NCBI GenBank assembly: GCA_020633555.1
Contig: JACKDL010000007.1
Coordinates: 62,001 to 126,000, forward strand
Source: Myxococcales bacterium
Lineage (GTDB): Bacteria > Myxococcota_A > Bradymonadia > UBA7976 > UBA1532
Length of the DNA: 64,000 bases
Direction: 5' to 3'
Below are positions 1-7,767 of this stretch, in pieces. The translations under genes and the position numbers were made by a program. Position 1 is the first letter of the stretch, and every line of letters starts with the position of its first letter. The notes under the pieces were generated by a model, which made no database searches, had not been told where the DNA came from, and saw nothing but the letters and a program-made list of their open reading frames with translations.

Positions 1-204
1 GCGCCCCTGATGGGCGAGATCCCCGCCGACGACGCCCGCGCCGAGGTGACGGTTGCGCCCGAAGACGAGGCGGCCGCCCAGGCGGTCATCGCCGCGCTCG
101 AGGCGCAGGGGCAGGGCGACGAGTGGGCCTGCCGTGACTGCGGCGAGGCCAACCCGGCCAGCTTCGAGATCTGCTGGCAGTGCGGGCGCGCTCACGTGCC
201 TTGA
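1..204 (+). CDS. DUF2007-type protein with C-terminal zinc ribbon (5' end outside window)
   Basis: The frame is open to the left edge, so this is the C-terminal part of a longer gene; the in-frame ATG at 10 is probably internal. The visible residues have the layout I associate with DUF2007 (putative signal-transducing) proteins: a GEIP segment, an acidic strand ending in an Ala-rich helix, then a small zinc ribbon. The ribbon ligands are visible as CRDCGEAN followed 12 residues later by CWQCGR, so two CxxC knuckles. The function of the family is not established. The gene converges on the thioesterase gene and the two stop codons overlap by 13 nt (192-204). The domain name is inferred from the short tail only. 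Confidence 0.7.
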   Translation, partial: APLMGEIPADDARAEVTVAPEDEAAAQAVIAALEAQGQGDEWACRDCGEANPASFEICWQCGRAHVP

Positions 205-638
205 GCGTCCCCGGGGGCGCGCAGGCCCTCCAGCGCGCGGCGTGTGGCCTCGGGCAGCGGCGCCGTGGCGCCGGCCGCGTAGTCGAAGTGCACCACCACC
301 GAGTCGCCCTCAGCCGCCAGGGCCCCGTGGGCGCCGCTGTGCACCTCATAGATCAGCGTGAAGCTGGTGCGTCCGATGTGGGCTACGCCCACGTGCACGG
401 TCACCGTGTCGGGGTGCGTCAGCGGGACGCGGAAGCGGCAGGCGCTGGTGGCCAGGATTGGGCCGGTGCCGGTCGCGGCCCGATCGGCCCGCAGCCCCAC
501 CGCGTCCAGCAGGGCGATGCGAGCCTCCTCGAACCAGCGGAAGTACACCGTGTTGTTCACGTGGCCCAGGGCGTCCATGTCGCCCCAGAGCACGGGGCGC
601 TGCACGGTGATGGGCCAGCGGGGGGCGGGCGGGGTCAC
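192..638 (-). CDS. Acyl-CoA thioesterase, 4HBT hotdog family
   Basis: The 148-residue product has the 4-hydroxybenzoyl-CoA thioesterase signature near its N-terminus: WGDMDALGHVNN, then YFRWFEEAR. In this family the Asp and the His-Val-Asn-Asn stretch form the active site that hydrolyses acyl-CoA thioesters in the cytoplasm. I chose the GTG at 638 because a perfect AGGAGG (652-647) lies 8 nt upstream and the resulting length is typical of single-domain members. An ATG at 695 would add 19 residues but has no good ribosome site. The gene stands alone, so the physiological acyl-CoA substrate cannot be inferred from neighbours. Confidence 0.85.
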   Translation of the reverse strand: MTPPAPRWPITVQRPVLWGDMDALGHVNNTVYFRWFEEARIALLDAVGLRADRAATGTGPILATSACRFRVPLTHPDTVTVHVGVAHIGRTSFTLIYEVHSGAHGALAAEGDSVVVHFDYAAGATAPLPEATRRALEGLRAPGDAQGT

Positions 639-827
639 GTCACGGGCCTCCTGGTCAGGTGCGTCAAAATGCCGCAAGTCGTCGCAAACTGCCATCCTGC
701 CGCACTTTTCCAGGCCCTCCCTTGACGGCCTGGGGTGTCCTGTGCATTCTCCGCGCCCATCGAGCGGCCGGGGTGGCCCGGCGGCGCTCGCAAGTATTCG
801 CTTTCTTACATGATTCGGGAGGGACCC

Positions 828-1058
828 ATGGCTTTTCGGCAGGTGGCTGACCGCGCAGCGCACAAGGTGGCCTTCGGCTTCATCACCCGGCAGATGCACC
901 CCCAGCTCCGCGAGCCCGTCGAGGAGCTCCTGGATCGCGGCTACGGCGTGCTGAAGTTCGGCGAGACCTCCACCACCCTCGTGCGCGAGGGCTGGTTCGG
1001 CGAGCGCCAGATCACCGTCATGGTCAAGGACGACCAGGTCCGCATCGAGCGCAACTGA
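828..1058 (+). CDS. Small conserved-looking hypothetical protein
   Basis: A 76-residue basic/acidic soluble protein starting MAFRQVADRAAHKV, preceded by a good GGGAGG site (818-823). It has no signal peptide, membrane segment or cysteine. The C-terminal half looks like a small beta-meander (FGETSTTLVREGWFGERQI, then ITVMVKDDQVRIE). I do not recognise a family. An in-frame ATG at 810 is possible but lacks a ribosome site. It is convergent with the gene ending at 1083, and a GC-rich hairpin lies between them. Confidence 0.6.
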   Translation: MAFRQVADRAAHKVAFGFITRQMHPQLREPVEELLDRGYGVLKFGETSTTLVREGWFGERQITVMVKDDQVRIERN

Positions 1059-1063
1059 GCGCC

Positions 1064-1081
1064 CCGGGGCGCCCGCCCCGG
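1064..1081. terminator. GC-rich hairpin between convergent genes
   Basis: CCGGGGCG (1064-1071) can pair with CGCCCCGG (1074-1081). It overlaps a perfect 14-nt palindrome at 1059-1072. The hairpin fills most of the 24-nt gap between two convergent stop codons and could act in either direction. There is no T-run, so any terminator role is inferred from position only. Confidence 0.35.
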
Positions 1082-1082
1082 T

Positions 1083-1595
1083 TCACTCGCTCGCCGGGGC
1101 CTCTTGAGGCCCCTGCACCGAGCCTCGCACCTTGATCCGGCGGGCGCTGCGCCCAGCCGGCTCCCCCTTCACCAGGGCCTCCAGCGCCGCCGGCGTGCCG
1201 GCCATGGCCTCCAGGCCCTCCCCCTCGACCACGAAGACCTTGCGGAAGGTGTGCACCCCGGGTGGCAGCTCGTGGTTCGTGAGCACGGGGGTCCAGTGGC
1301 CCGTGGGCGGCTTCACGCCCACCGTCAGGCCGGTCACCTCGGTCACCGTCACCCGCAATCGCACCCGGGCCCCCACGGGCACCGTGGTGTCCCTGCGCCA
1401 GGCCTGCGTCTCGCCGCCCGGCCCGTCATGTTGCACCAGCACTTCGAGCACCAGCGGATCGCCGGGCCGCAGGTCGGGGGGCAGCGGCTCGCTCAGGATC
1501 TTGTCGGGGCGGTTCACCAGCAGCCAGCCGATGGTGGCCGACAGCAGCAGCACCGCCACGATGGACCAGGGGAAGCGCGGCTTCGGATCGGGCAT
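1083..1595 (-). CDS. Single-pass membrane-anchored hypothetical protein
   Basis: 170 residues. A hydrophobic segment at about residues 8-26 (WSIVAVLLLSATIGWLLV) follows a short positively charged N-terminus, so the rest is probably periplasmic. The soluble part looks like an all-beta domain, with VLEVLVQHDGPGG, RVRLRVTVTEV and a final RRIKVRGSV strand. I recognise no catalytic motif. The ATG at 1595 is preferred over one 10 codons upstream because GGAGG lies 4 nt before it. It is divergent from the flavoenzyme gene, with about 120 nt between the starts. Confidence 0.6.
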   Translation of the reverse strand: MPDPKPRFPWSIVAVLLLSATIGWLLVNRPDKILSEPLPPDLRPGDPLVLEVLVQHDGPGGETQAWRRDTTVPVGARVRLRVTVTEVTGLTVGVKPPTGHWTPVLTNHELPPGVHTFRKVFVVEGEGLEAMAGTPAALEALVKGEPAGRSARRIKVRGSVQGPQEAPASE

Positions 1596-1714
1596 GGGGC
1601 CTCCGGCGCAAAAGGCGCCCATCATGCATGGCGCGGCCCCTGGGGTCGACGACGGGGGGGCCTGGGCACCCAGGGCGCTTGGCGCGGCCCCGGAAACCGC
1701 CGATAGTGGCGGAC

Positions 1715-2878
1715 ATGCGCACGCGCCACCTGATCGTCGGTGCGGGGATCTTCGGGCTCACGGCGGCCCTGGAGCTTCGCCGGCGCGGCGCCCAGGTGGT
1801 GGTGCTGGATCCGGGCCCCCTGCCCAGCCCCATGGCGGCCTCCACCGACATCACCAAGGCCGTCCGCATGGACTATGGCGCCGACGAGGGGCTCACGGCG
1901 CTGGCGGATCAGGCCATCGTGGGGTGGCACGCCTGGAACGCGCGCTGGCCCGCGCCGCTGTACCACCCCACCGGCGTGCTGTACCTGCGCCGCACGCCCA
2001 TGGCCCCCGGCAGCTTCGAGTGGGCCAGCGCCGAGACGGTGAGCCGGCGGGGCGTCGCGGTGGAGCGCCTGGACGCGCAGGCCATCGCCCAGCGCTGGCC
2101 GGTGCTGGCCGGGGCGGGCCTGGTGGACGGCTACTTCAACCCCCGCGGGGGCTGGGTGGCGGCGGCGCGGGTGGTGGCGCGCCTGGCCGACGAGGCGCGG
2201 GCCGTGGGCGTCGAGTTTCGCCTGGGCGAGCCGGTGCGTGAGCTGGCCATGGCCGGCGATCGCGTGATCGGCGTGCTGACCGGGGCCGGCGCCCTGCTCG
2301 AAGCGGACAGCGTGGTGGTGGCGGCCGGCGCCTGGACCCCCAACCTGCTGCCCTGGCTGCGCGGCTACCTGTGGACCACCAGCCACCCCGTGCTGCACTT
2401 CCGCCCCCGGGCCGAGGTGGCCGAGCGCCTGGCGGGCCTGCCCACCTGGTCGCTCGAGGTGGCCGAGACGGGCTTCTACGGCTTCCCGCTGCTCCCTGAC
2501 GGGATCTTGAAGGTCGCCCGCCACGCCGAGGGCATCGCCGGGCTCGGGCCGTCGGTGCGGGCCCCGGGCGTGGCCGTGGAGCGGGCGTTCCGCACCTTCC
2601 TGGACCGGCACCTGCCGCCCGTGGTGCAGGGCCCGCGGGTCGGCGGGCGCTGGTGCCGCTACTGCGACACCCTGGACGGCGACTTCTGGATCGGGCGGGA
2701 CCCCGAGCGCCCTGGCCTGACCGTGGCGGCCGGGGGCGCCGGCCACGGCTTCAAGTTCGCGCCCCTGCTCGGCGCGCTCATCGCCGACGCCGTCGAGGGC
2801 GCCCGGCACCCCCGCTTCGGCTGGCGGCTCGACGGGGCGGTGGGCATGGAAGCCGCGCGGGCGCCGGTGCCTTCATGA
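1715..2878 (+). CDS. FAD-dependent oxidoreductase, monomeric sarcosine oxidase/DAO family
   Basis: 387 residues, the usual size of monomeric sarcosine oxidase and N-methyltryptophan oxidase relatives. The N-terminal Rossmann motif is IVGAGIFGLTAALEL (residues 7-21), followed by a DPG turn. The C-terminal part has RWCRYC, then GGAGHGFKFAPLLG, matching the end of sarcosine oxidases. Cys314 falls where those enzymes attach FAD covalently (Cys315 of MSOX). Such enzymes oxidise secondary amines or N-methyl amino acids with release of hydrogen peroxide; the substrate here is unknown. The stop overlaps the next start (ATGA, 2875-2878), so it is translationally coupled to a NADAR protein. Confidence 0.85.
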   Translation: MRTRHLIVGAGIFGLTAALELRRRGAQVVVLDPGPLPSPMAASTDITKAVRMDYGADEGLTALADQAIVGWHAWNARWPAPLYHPTGVLYLRRTPMAPGSFEWASAETVSRRGVAVERLDAQAIAQRWPVLAGAGLVDGYFNPRGGWVAAARVVARLADEARAVGVEFRLGEPVRELAMAGDRVIGVLTGAGALLEADSVVVAAGAWTPNLLPWLRGYLWTTSHPVLHFRPRAEVAERLAGLPTWSLEVAETGFYGFPLLPDGILKVARHAEGIAGLGPSVRAPGVAVERAFRTFLDRHLPPVVQGPRVGGRWCRYCDTLDGDFWIGRDPERPGLTVAAGGAGHGFKFAPLLGALIADAVEGARHPRFGWRLDGAVGMEAARAPVPS

Positions 2879-3429
2879 GGGACGCCGTGATCGATGATGT
2901 CGAGGCCCTGCGGGCGGCCGTCGAGGGCGGGGCGCGCTTCAGCTACGTGTGCTTCTGGAGCCACAATGGCGACGCCGCCCGGGTGGATCGCGACTGCCTG
3001 AGCCAGTGGGCCCCCGTGGGCTTCACGGTGGACGGCCAGCGCTACGCCACCGCCGAGCACTGGATGATGGCCGAGAAGGCCCGCCTGTTCGGCGACGCCG
3101 AGCACCGGGCGGCCATCCTGGCGGCGGCCCACCCCAAGCAGGTCAAGGCCCTGGGCCGGCAGGTGCGCGGGTTCGATCAGGCCACCTGGCTGGCCCACCG
3201 CGACGGCATCGTCCAGGCGGGCAACCGCCACAAGTTCACGCAGAACCCCGCCGAGCGGGCCTGGCTGCTGGGCACGGGCGATCAGATCCTGGTGGAGGCC
3301 AGCCCGGTGGACCTGGTCTGGGGCGTGGGCTGGGCGCCCGACCGCCCCGAGGCCCGCGACCCCCACCGTTGGCGGGGGCTGAACCGGCTGGGCTTCGCCC
3401 TCATGCGGGTGCGCGCTGAGCTGAGCTGA
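2875..3429 (+). CDS. NADAR/YbiA-family protein (predicted N-glycosidase)
   Basis: 184 residues with hallmark NADAR features: an early FWSHN segment, then GQRYATAEHWMMAEKARLFGD, HPKQVKALGRQV, GNRHKFTQNP and a C-terminal W-G-W-PD-P region. Characterised members hydrolyse the N-glycosidic bond of riboflavin intermediates (YbiA) or act on ADP-ribosylated or NAD-like substrates, sometimes in phage defence. Its start codon lies inside the stop of the flavoenzyme gene, so the two are probably made together. That suggests a flavin- or NAD-related repair role rather than defence, but this is inference. Confidence 0.85.
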   Translation: MRDAVIDDVEALRAAVEGGARFSYVCFWSHNGDAARVDRDCLSQWAPVGFTVDGQRYATAEHWMMAEKARLFGDAEHRAAILAAAHPKQVKALGRQVRGFDQATWLAHRDGIVQAGNRHKFTQNPAERAWLLGTGDQILVEASPVDLVWGVGWAPDRPEARDPHRWRGLNRLGFALMRVRAELS

Positions 3430-3439
3430 GGCCGGGCCG

Positions 3440-4945
3440 TCAGCCCTGCAGGGTGCCGAAGGCCCCCGAGCGCCGCGGATCGCCGGCGCCGAAGAAGCCG
3501 TCGGGCCCCACCCCCGCCACGTGCAGGCCGCCGAAGAACAGGCCCGGCTGCTCGAAGGGGATCCGACGCGGGAAGCCCGCCAGCGCCGCGGCATGATCCG
3601 CCGGCCGATCCCAGGTCTCGTAGCGCAGCACCCCGTCCTCGTAGTGGGCCCGCGGCGCGCGCACCATCGCGTGCGGCGGCAGCCCATACGCCAGGCTGTA
3701 CACGGCGCCGTGAAGCAGCGCCGAGCGGATGCGGCTGGACCCCCCCGTGCCCAGCACCAGCACCCGCCCGTCCCAGGCCGCCAGGCTCGGAGCCATCATG
3801 GTCAGCAGACGGGCGCCCGCGGGGCGCGCGAGGGCGCGCGGGTTCACGTCCTCCTCGCCCAGGAAGTTGTTCAGCATCAGGCCCGTCTGCGGGCAGAGCA
3901 GGCCCGCGGTCTCGCCCAGGCTGGAGGTGATGCCCACCGCGTCGCCCTGGGCGTCCACGGCGCTCACGTGGGTGGTGAAGCCCGCCCCGGCCCCGCGGGC
4001 CAGCCAGCCCGCCAGGAAGCCGTCCTCGAACAGACCCGCCTGCAGCTCGGCCTTCTCGGCCTCGGTGGCCCGCAGCGCAGCGGCCACCCGGCGCAGGGCC
4101 TCGCCGCTGAAGGGCTCGGCGGGCAGCGCGCCGTCCCGGGTCAGGTGGGCCAGGGCCCGCAGCACGTAGGCCCCCGCCTGGCTGGGTGCGCCGGGCACGA
4201 ACAGCCGGCCGCCGGGCACCGGCCCGCTCAGGGGCTTGCGCCACTCGGGCGTGTACTCGGCCAGATCCCGGGCCCCCAGGCGGCTCTGACCGTCCAGGCG
4301 GGCCAACAGCGCCTGGGCCCCGTCGCCCCGCTGGAAGAAGCGCGGCCCCTCCCGCGAGAAGGCCTCGAGGGTGTCGCCCAGCGCCCGCTGCACCAGCAGG
4401 TGGGGCGGGGCCAGGGGCTGGTCGCCGGGCAGGTACAGCGCGGCGGCCGCCCGGTCGCACGCGATGATGGGCTCCAGCAGGGCGATGGCCTGGGTGAGGA
4501 AGGCGCTGGCCTGCACCCCCTTGCGGGCGGCGGCGATGGCCGGCTGCGCCAGCTCCAGGAAGGGCACCTTGCCGAAGCGGGCGTGCAGGGCCCAGAGCCC
4601 CACGGCCAGCCCGGGGACCGCCACGCTGGCCGGCCCCACGTGGAAGGCCTGGGTGTCGGGGCCGAAGTCGATCTCGATGGTGCGCATGGGCGGCGCCAGC
4701 CCGGGGGGCGCGCCGCGGCCGGGCACGTCGGCGAAGCAGTCCAGCACCTCGGTGCGGCCGCCAATGCGCACGGTGGCCAGCCCCGCGCCCAGCAGGCCGG
4801 TGAGCATGGGCTCGCAGACGCAGGCCATGAGCTTGGCGGCCACGGCGGCGTCCACGGCGTTGCCCCCCAGGCCGAAGGCCCGCAGGCCGGCCTGGACGGT
4901 GCGTGGACTGCCGCCGGCGACGGCGCCTCCGTGGGCGGGCATCAT
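3440..4945 (-). CDS. Gamma-glutamyltransferase-family protein (Ntn hydrolase)
   Basis: 501 residues. The self-cleavage and nucleophile motif is visible as TTHVSAVD, with Thr324 as predicted N-terminal nucleophile of the small subunit, followed by MLNNFLGEED and GTGGSSRIRSALLH, all typical of the family. The family transfers or hydrolyses gamma-glutamyl bonds, for example in glutathione. Unlike periplasmic GGTs there is no signal peptide, so a cytoplasmic enzyme acting on another gamma-glutamyl or acylated substrate is possible. I chose the ATG at 4945, which has GAGGTGG 5 nt upstream, over the upstream GTG at 4954. It is convergent with the NADAR gene. Confidence 0.85.
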   Translation of the reverse strand: MMPAHGGAVAGGSPRTVQAGLRAFGLGGNAVDAAVAAKLMACVCEPMLTGLLGAGLATVRIGGRTEVLDCFADVPGRGAPPGLAPPMRTIEIDFGPDTQAFHVGPASVAVPGLAVGLWALHARFGKVPFLELAQPAIAAARKGVQASAFLTQAIALLEPIIACDRAAAALYLPGDQPLAPPHLLVQRALGDTLEAFSREGPRFFQRGDGAQALLARLDGQSRLGARDLAEYTPEWRKPLSGPVPGGRLFVPGAPSQAGAYVLRALAHLTRDGALPAEPFSGEALRRVAAALRATEAEKAELQAGLFEDGFLAGWLARGAGAGFTTHVSAVDAQGDAVGITSSLGETAGLLCPQTGLMLNNFLGEEDVNPRALARPAGARLLTMMAPSLAAWDGRVLVLGTGGSSRIRSALLHGAVYSLAYGLPPHAMVRAPRAHYEDGVLRYETWDRPADHAAALAGFPRRIPFEQPGLFFGGLHVAGVGPDGFFGAGDPRRSGAFGTLQG

Positions 4946-4985
4946 CGGGTCCACCTCGGCGAGTGGTCGTCGCCGAGAATCTACC

Positions 4986-6260
4986 TCAGCGGCAGACCTG
5001 GCGCACCGGGGCCGCCTCGCCGTTGCGGGCGCCGTCCACGCAGGTCAGGCCGGCCGAGCACTCGGCGCCGTGATCGGCGGCCTCGCAGGTGCGGGCGCAC
5101 TGGCCCTGCCCGTCGGGGCCGCTGACGCACAGGGTGGGCGCGGCGCCGGGCAGATCGGGGCAGTAGCGCTCGCAGGGCTGCGTGCAGGTGCCCCAGTCGC
5201 CCTCGGCGGCGTCGCAGGTGTTGCCCGCCATGCAGTCCGCGTCGGTGAAGCAGCGGTCGCCGATCCAGCCCCGGCCGCCCGGCACGCAGGCGGTGGCCAC
5301 CGTGGACGGCTCGCCGAACCGGCTCACCAGCGCGGGCTGGAAGTGGTCCAGATCCCGGCAGTCCGGCGACCAGTCGGCGGTGCGGCGCAGGCAGATGCCC
5401 TCGTCCTCGTTCAGGGGGTTCGGTGCGCAGAAGGTGGCCGGCTGCTCGGGGTGATCGGGGCAGTACCGCTCGCAGACCTGGGTGCAGAAGCCGCGGCCGC
5501 TGAAGGGGTTCAGCCGGCAGGTGCCGTCCTCGAAGCCGCAGTCGGCGTCGGTGGCGCACTCGGCCCCCATCCAGTTGTCGGGCACGTCCACCAGGCGGCC
5601 GTCCTCGCGGCGCTCGGGGGCTCGCTGGAGGCGCACCGGCACATGGGCCACGCCCCGGATGCGGGCGTACAGCTCGGCGATGTCGGCGCCGCGCATTCGG
5701 AAGCAGCCGTGGCTCACGTAGCCACGGCGCAGGGTGCCGCCGTCGGCCCGTCGGTAGTTGTCGATGGGCCCGTGCAGCCCGTAGTTGCCGTAGAAGCTCA
5801 GGAAGGGCAGCCCGGCGAACACCGGCACCCCGCTGTTACCCAGCCAGGTCTTGCAGGGCTGGATGGTGTTCGGGGTGATCTCGAAGTCGTGCCCGCGGGT
5901 GGCGATGAGCGGGAACGCGCTGAACGACTCGCCGTAGGTGGGCGAGCCCTCGTCGCGATCCAAGGCGCCCACGCCGGTGGGAAACACCTTGTCGAAGCCC
6001 GTGGCCTCATCGATCAGGTGCACGGTGTGCCCGTCGATGCTCAGCACCAGCCGGGGCGCCTCCAGGGCGGGCAGATCGGGGATGTCCTTGCAGGTCAGGG
6101 CGTGGCCCCAGCCGTCCGCCTTCCCCTCCTCGGTCTCCACGTACTCGCCCACGGGCAGGTCGGCGCCGTAGGCGGGGGCCGGGGCGGTGGGCTTGGGATC
6201 GGCCTCGCCACAGCCGGCGAGGGCCAGGGCGGTCATGCAGGACAGGGCGGCGTACTTCAT
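4986..6260 (-). CDS. L,D-transpeptidase (YkuD) lipoprotein with Cys-rich C-terminal region
   Basis: 424 residues. The lipoprotein signal ends in LALAGC. The YkuD catalytic motif is LHGPIDNY, then SHGCFRMRG, with catalytic Cys186, so it should form or exchange L,D-crosslinks in peptidoglycan or attach proteins to it. The C-terminal half (about residues 225-424) is Cys-rich with repeats of the form CxTDADC (CATDADCG, CFTDADCM) and paired CERYCPD segments. That extracellular disulphide-rich module is seen again in the protein encoded at 42419-43258. The ATG at 6260 places the lipobox correctly; the GTG two codons upstream is less likely. The stop lies 40 nt from the GGT start codon, so both may be one transcript. 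Confidence 0.9.
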   Translation of the reverse strand: MKYAALSCMTALALAGCGEADPKPTAPAPAYGADLPVGEYVETEEGKADGWGHALTCKDIPDLPALEAPRLVLSIDGHTVHLIDEATGFDKVFPTGVGALDRDEGSPTYGESFSAFPLIATRGHDFEITPNTIQPCKTWLGNSGVPVFAGLPFLSFYGNYGLHGPIDNYRRADGGTLRRGYVSHGCFRMRGADIAELYARIRGVAHVPVRLQRAPERREDGRLVDVPDNWMGAECATDADCGFEDGTCRLNPFSGRGFCTQVCERYCPDHPEQPATFCAPNPLNEDEGICLRRTADWSPDCRDLDHFQPALVSRFGEPSTVATACVPGGRGWIGDRCFTDADCMAGNTCDAAEGDWGTCTQPCERYCPDLPGAAPTLCVSGPDGQGQCARTCEAADHGAECSAGLTCVDGARNGEAAPVRQVCR

Positions 6261-6446
6261 GGGCACCGGTGTAGCAAAACCCGCGCCGTCCTGCGAAGTC
6301 CGCGCGAGCGGCCGGGGCGGCCCCCCGGGGGTGGCCAGCGCAGCCGCCGGGTGGCGGCTCCCGCCGCCGGGGCCGACCTGCTACCGTGCCCCCGGCGACC
6401 CGCGCGGGCCCGCCATGACCCGCCCAGCCTGACAGGGGGACAGAGG

Positions 6447-7370
6447 ATGCGGATCCACAGGGGCGCCTGGGGCGCGCTGATGATGCTCGCCGTGTGGGGG
6501 TGCGACGACGGGGAAGACCCGGAGAACCTGCCGGCCGACATGCAGGCGGTCGACATGCAGGCGGCCGACATGCAGGCGGCCGACATGCAGGCGGCCGACA
6601 TGCAGGCCCTCCCGCCCGACCCCCCCGGCGGCGCCCGCGGCGGCCTCTTCTTCCCCGCCGATCCCGGCACCCCGGGCCCCCACCCCATCCTCATCGTGCT
6701 GCACGGCACCGGCGCCAGCCCCCGGCTCATCACCAACCAGTTCAAGTTCCAGGATCACGCCCCGGCCCGCGGGATCACCATCGTGGCCCCCGAGGGTACC
6801 GAGTACGGGCCCATGCAGCGGGCCTGGAACGCCCGCCACTGCTGCCTGGAGCGCGACGTGGACGACGTGGCCTACCTCACGGGGCTCATCGACGAGCTGG
6901 TGGCCCACCACGACGGCGACCCCGAGCGGGTGTGGATCTTCGGCCACTCCAACGGCGGCTTCATGGCCCACCACCTGGCCTGCGCGGTGGCCGATCGCCT
7001 GACCGGCATCATCCCCGCGGCGGGCCTGGGGTATCCCCGGGACCAATGTGACCCGGCCCGCCCCCTCAGCGTCATTCAGATCCACGGCGATGCCGACGAC
7101 CAGGTGGCCATCGACGGCGGGGGCAGCTACCCCGGCGCGGCGGCGCTGGCCACGTACTGGGCCGAGCAGGCCGGCTGTGCCGGCAGCGAGCAGGCCCCGG
7201 ACGAGGACTTCGACCGCTTCGTGCCCGGGGCAGAGACCCACCGCCAGCGCTGGACCGGCTGCGCCCCGGGCGTGGCGGTGGAGCAATGGACCCTGGCCGG
7301 CGGGGGGCACCAGTACCTGCCCGATCCGGCCATGCTCACCGCCCTCCTGGACTTCATCGCGCCGGAGTGA
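6447..7370 (+). CDS. Lipoprotein alpha/beta hydrolase, PHB depolymerase/LpqC-like esterase
   Basis: 307 residues. The lipobox is LAVWGC. After a repeat tether (residues 30-54) comes an alpha/beta-hydrolase domain: HPILIVLHGTG (oxyanion region), GHSNGGFM with Ser168 as nucleophile, HGDADDQV carrying the acid, and a final GGGHQY with the His. This is the layout of LpqC and poly(3-hydroxybutyrate) depolymerase-type esterases, and feruloyl esterases also fit. A GGGGGA site (6435-6440) and an AGAGG precede the ATG at 6447. It is transcribed divergently from the L,D-transpeptidase gene; the 186-nt gap is GC-rich with no clear promoter. Confidence 0.85.
   Translation: MRIHRGAWGALMMLAVWGCDDGEDPENLPADMQAVDMQAADMQAADMQAADMQALPPDPPGGARGGLFFPADPGTPGPHPILIVLHGTGASPRLITNQFKFQDHAPARGITIVAPEGTEYGPMQRAWNARHCCLERDVDDVAYLTGLIDELVAHHDGDPERVWIFGHSNGGFMAHHLACAVADRLTGIIPAAGLGYPRDQCDPARPLSVIQIHGDADDQVAIDGGGSYPGAAALATYWAEQAGCAGSEQAPDEDFDRFVPGAETHRQRWTGCAPGVAVEQWTLAGGGHQYLPDPAMLTALLDFIAPE
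6534..6608 (+). repeat. Tandem 15-nt repeat encoding ADMQA units
   Basis: Five consecutive 15-nt units (6534, 6549, 6564, 6579, 6594) encode ADMQA/VDMQA pentapeptides directly after the lipidated cysteine region. The unit copies are nearly identical at DNA level, so copy number could change by slippage without breaking frame. It probably serves as a flexible tether. Confidence 0.9.
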
Positions 7371-7411
7371 CCGCGGCGCCCGCGGGCGCCGCCCTGCGAG
7401 AGGAGGCGTGC

Positions 7412-7735
7412 ATGTTCTTCTGCCCCACCTGCGGTGAGCCCTCGCTGATCATCGAGACGTCCGTGGATCTGGGCCCCGACGACCGCTCCGACGAGGTGGC
7501 CGTGCAGGCGGTGCACTGCGACGCCTGCGACTGCCACGGCGCGGCCCTGTACGAGGAGAGCCGCCGGGGCGACGGCGAGCATGTGCACCACGTCATGTGC
7601 GTGCTGCCCACCGACGAGGTGCACGCCCTGCACCTGGCGCTGACGGACGTGGACGTGCCCACGCTCAGCGGGTGGGCGGGGAAGATCCGCCGGCACTCCA
7701 CGCACCCCATCATCTATCGGCCCGAGTGCGTGTAG
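7412..7735 (+). CDS. Small zinc-ribbon-like hypothetical protein
   Basis: 107 residues starting MFFCPTCGEPSLIIE, with a strong AGAGGAGG site just upstream. Two CxxC pairs (CPTC near residue 4 and CDAC near residue 35) could bind one zinc. Several His and Asp residues follow. The C-terminus ends YRPECV. I do not recognise a family or a function. It begins 41 nt after the esterase stop and may be co-transcribed with it. Confidence 0.65.
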   Translation: MFFCPTCGEPSLIIETSVDLGPDDRSDEVAVQAVHCDACDCHGAALYEESRRGDGEHVHHVMCVLPTDEVHALHLALTDVDVPTLSGWAGKIRRHSTHPIIYRPECV

Positions 7736-7767
7736 CGGGTTGAACCGCCGTTGGGGCACCCGGCCCG

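Noticed and set aside
4371..6440. A very long open + strand frame across 4371-7370
   Set aside because: Up to about 6440 it is antisense to the gamma-glutamyltransferase and L,D-transpeptidase genes and is Gly/Ala/Arg-rich without domain motifs. It is a by-product of high GC. Only the part from the ATG at 6447 is a real gene.
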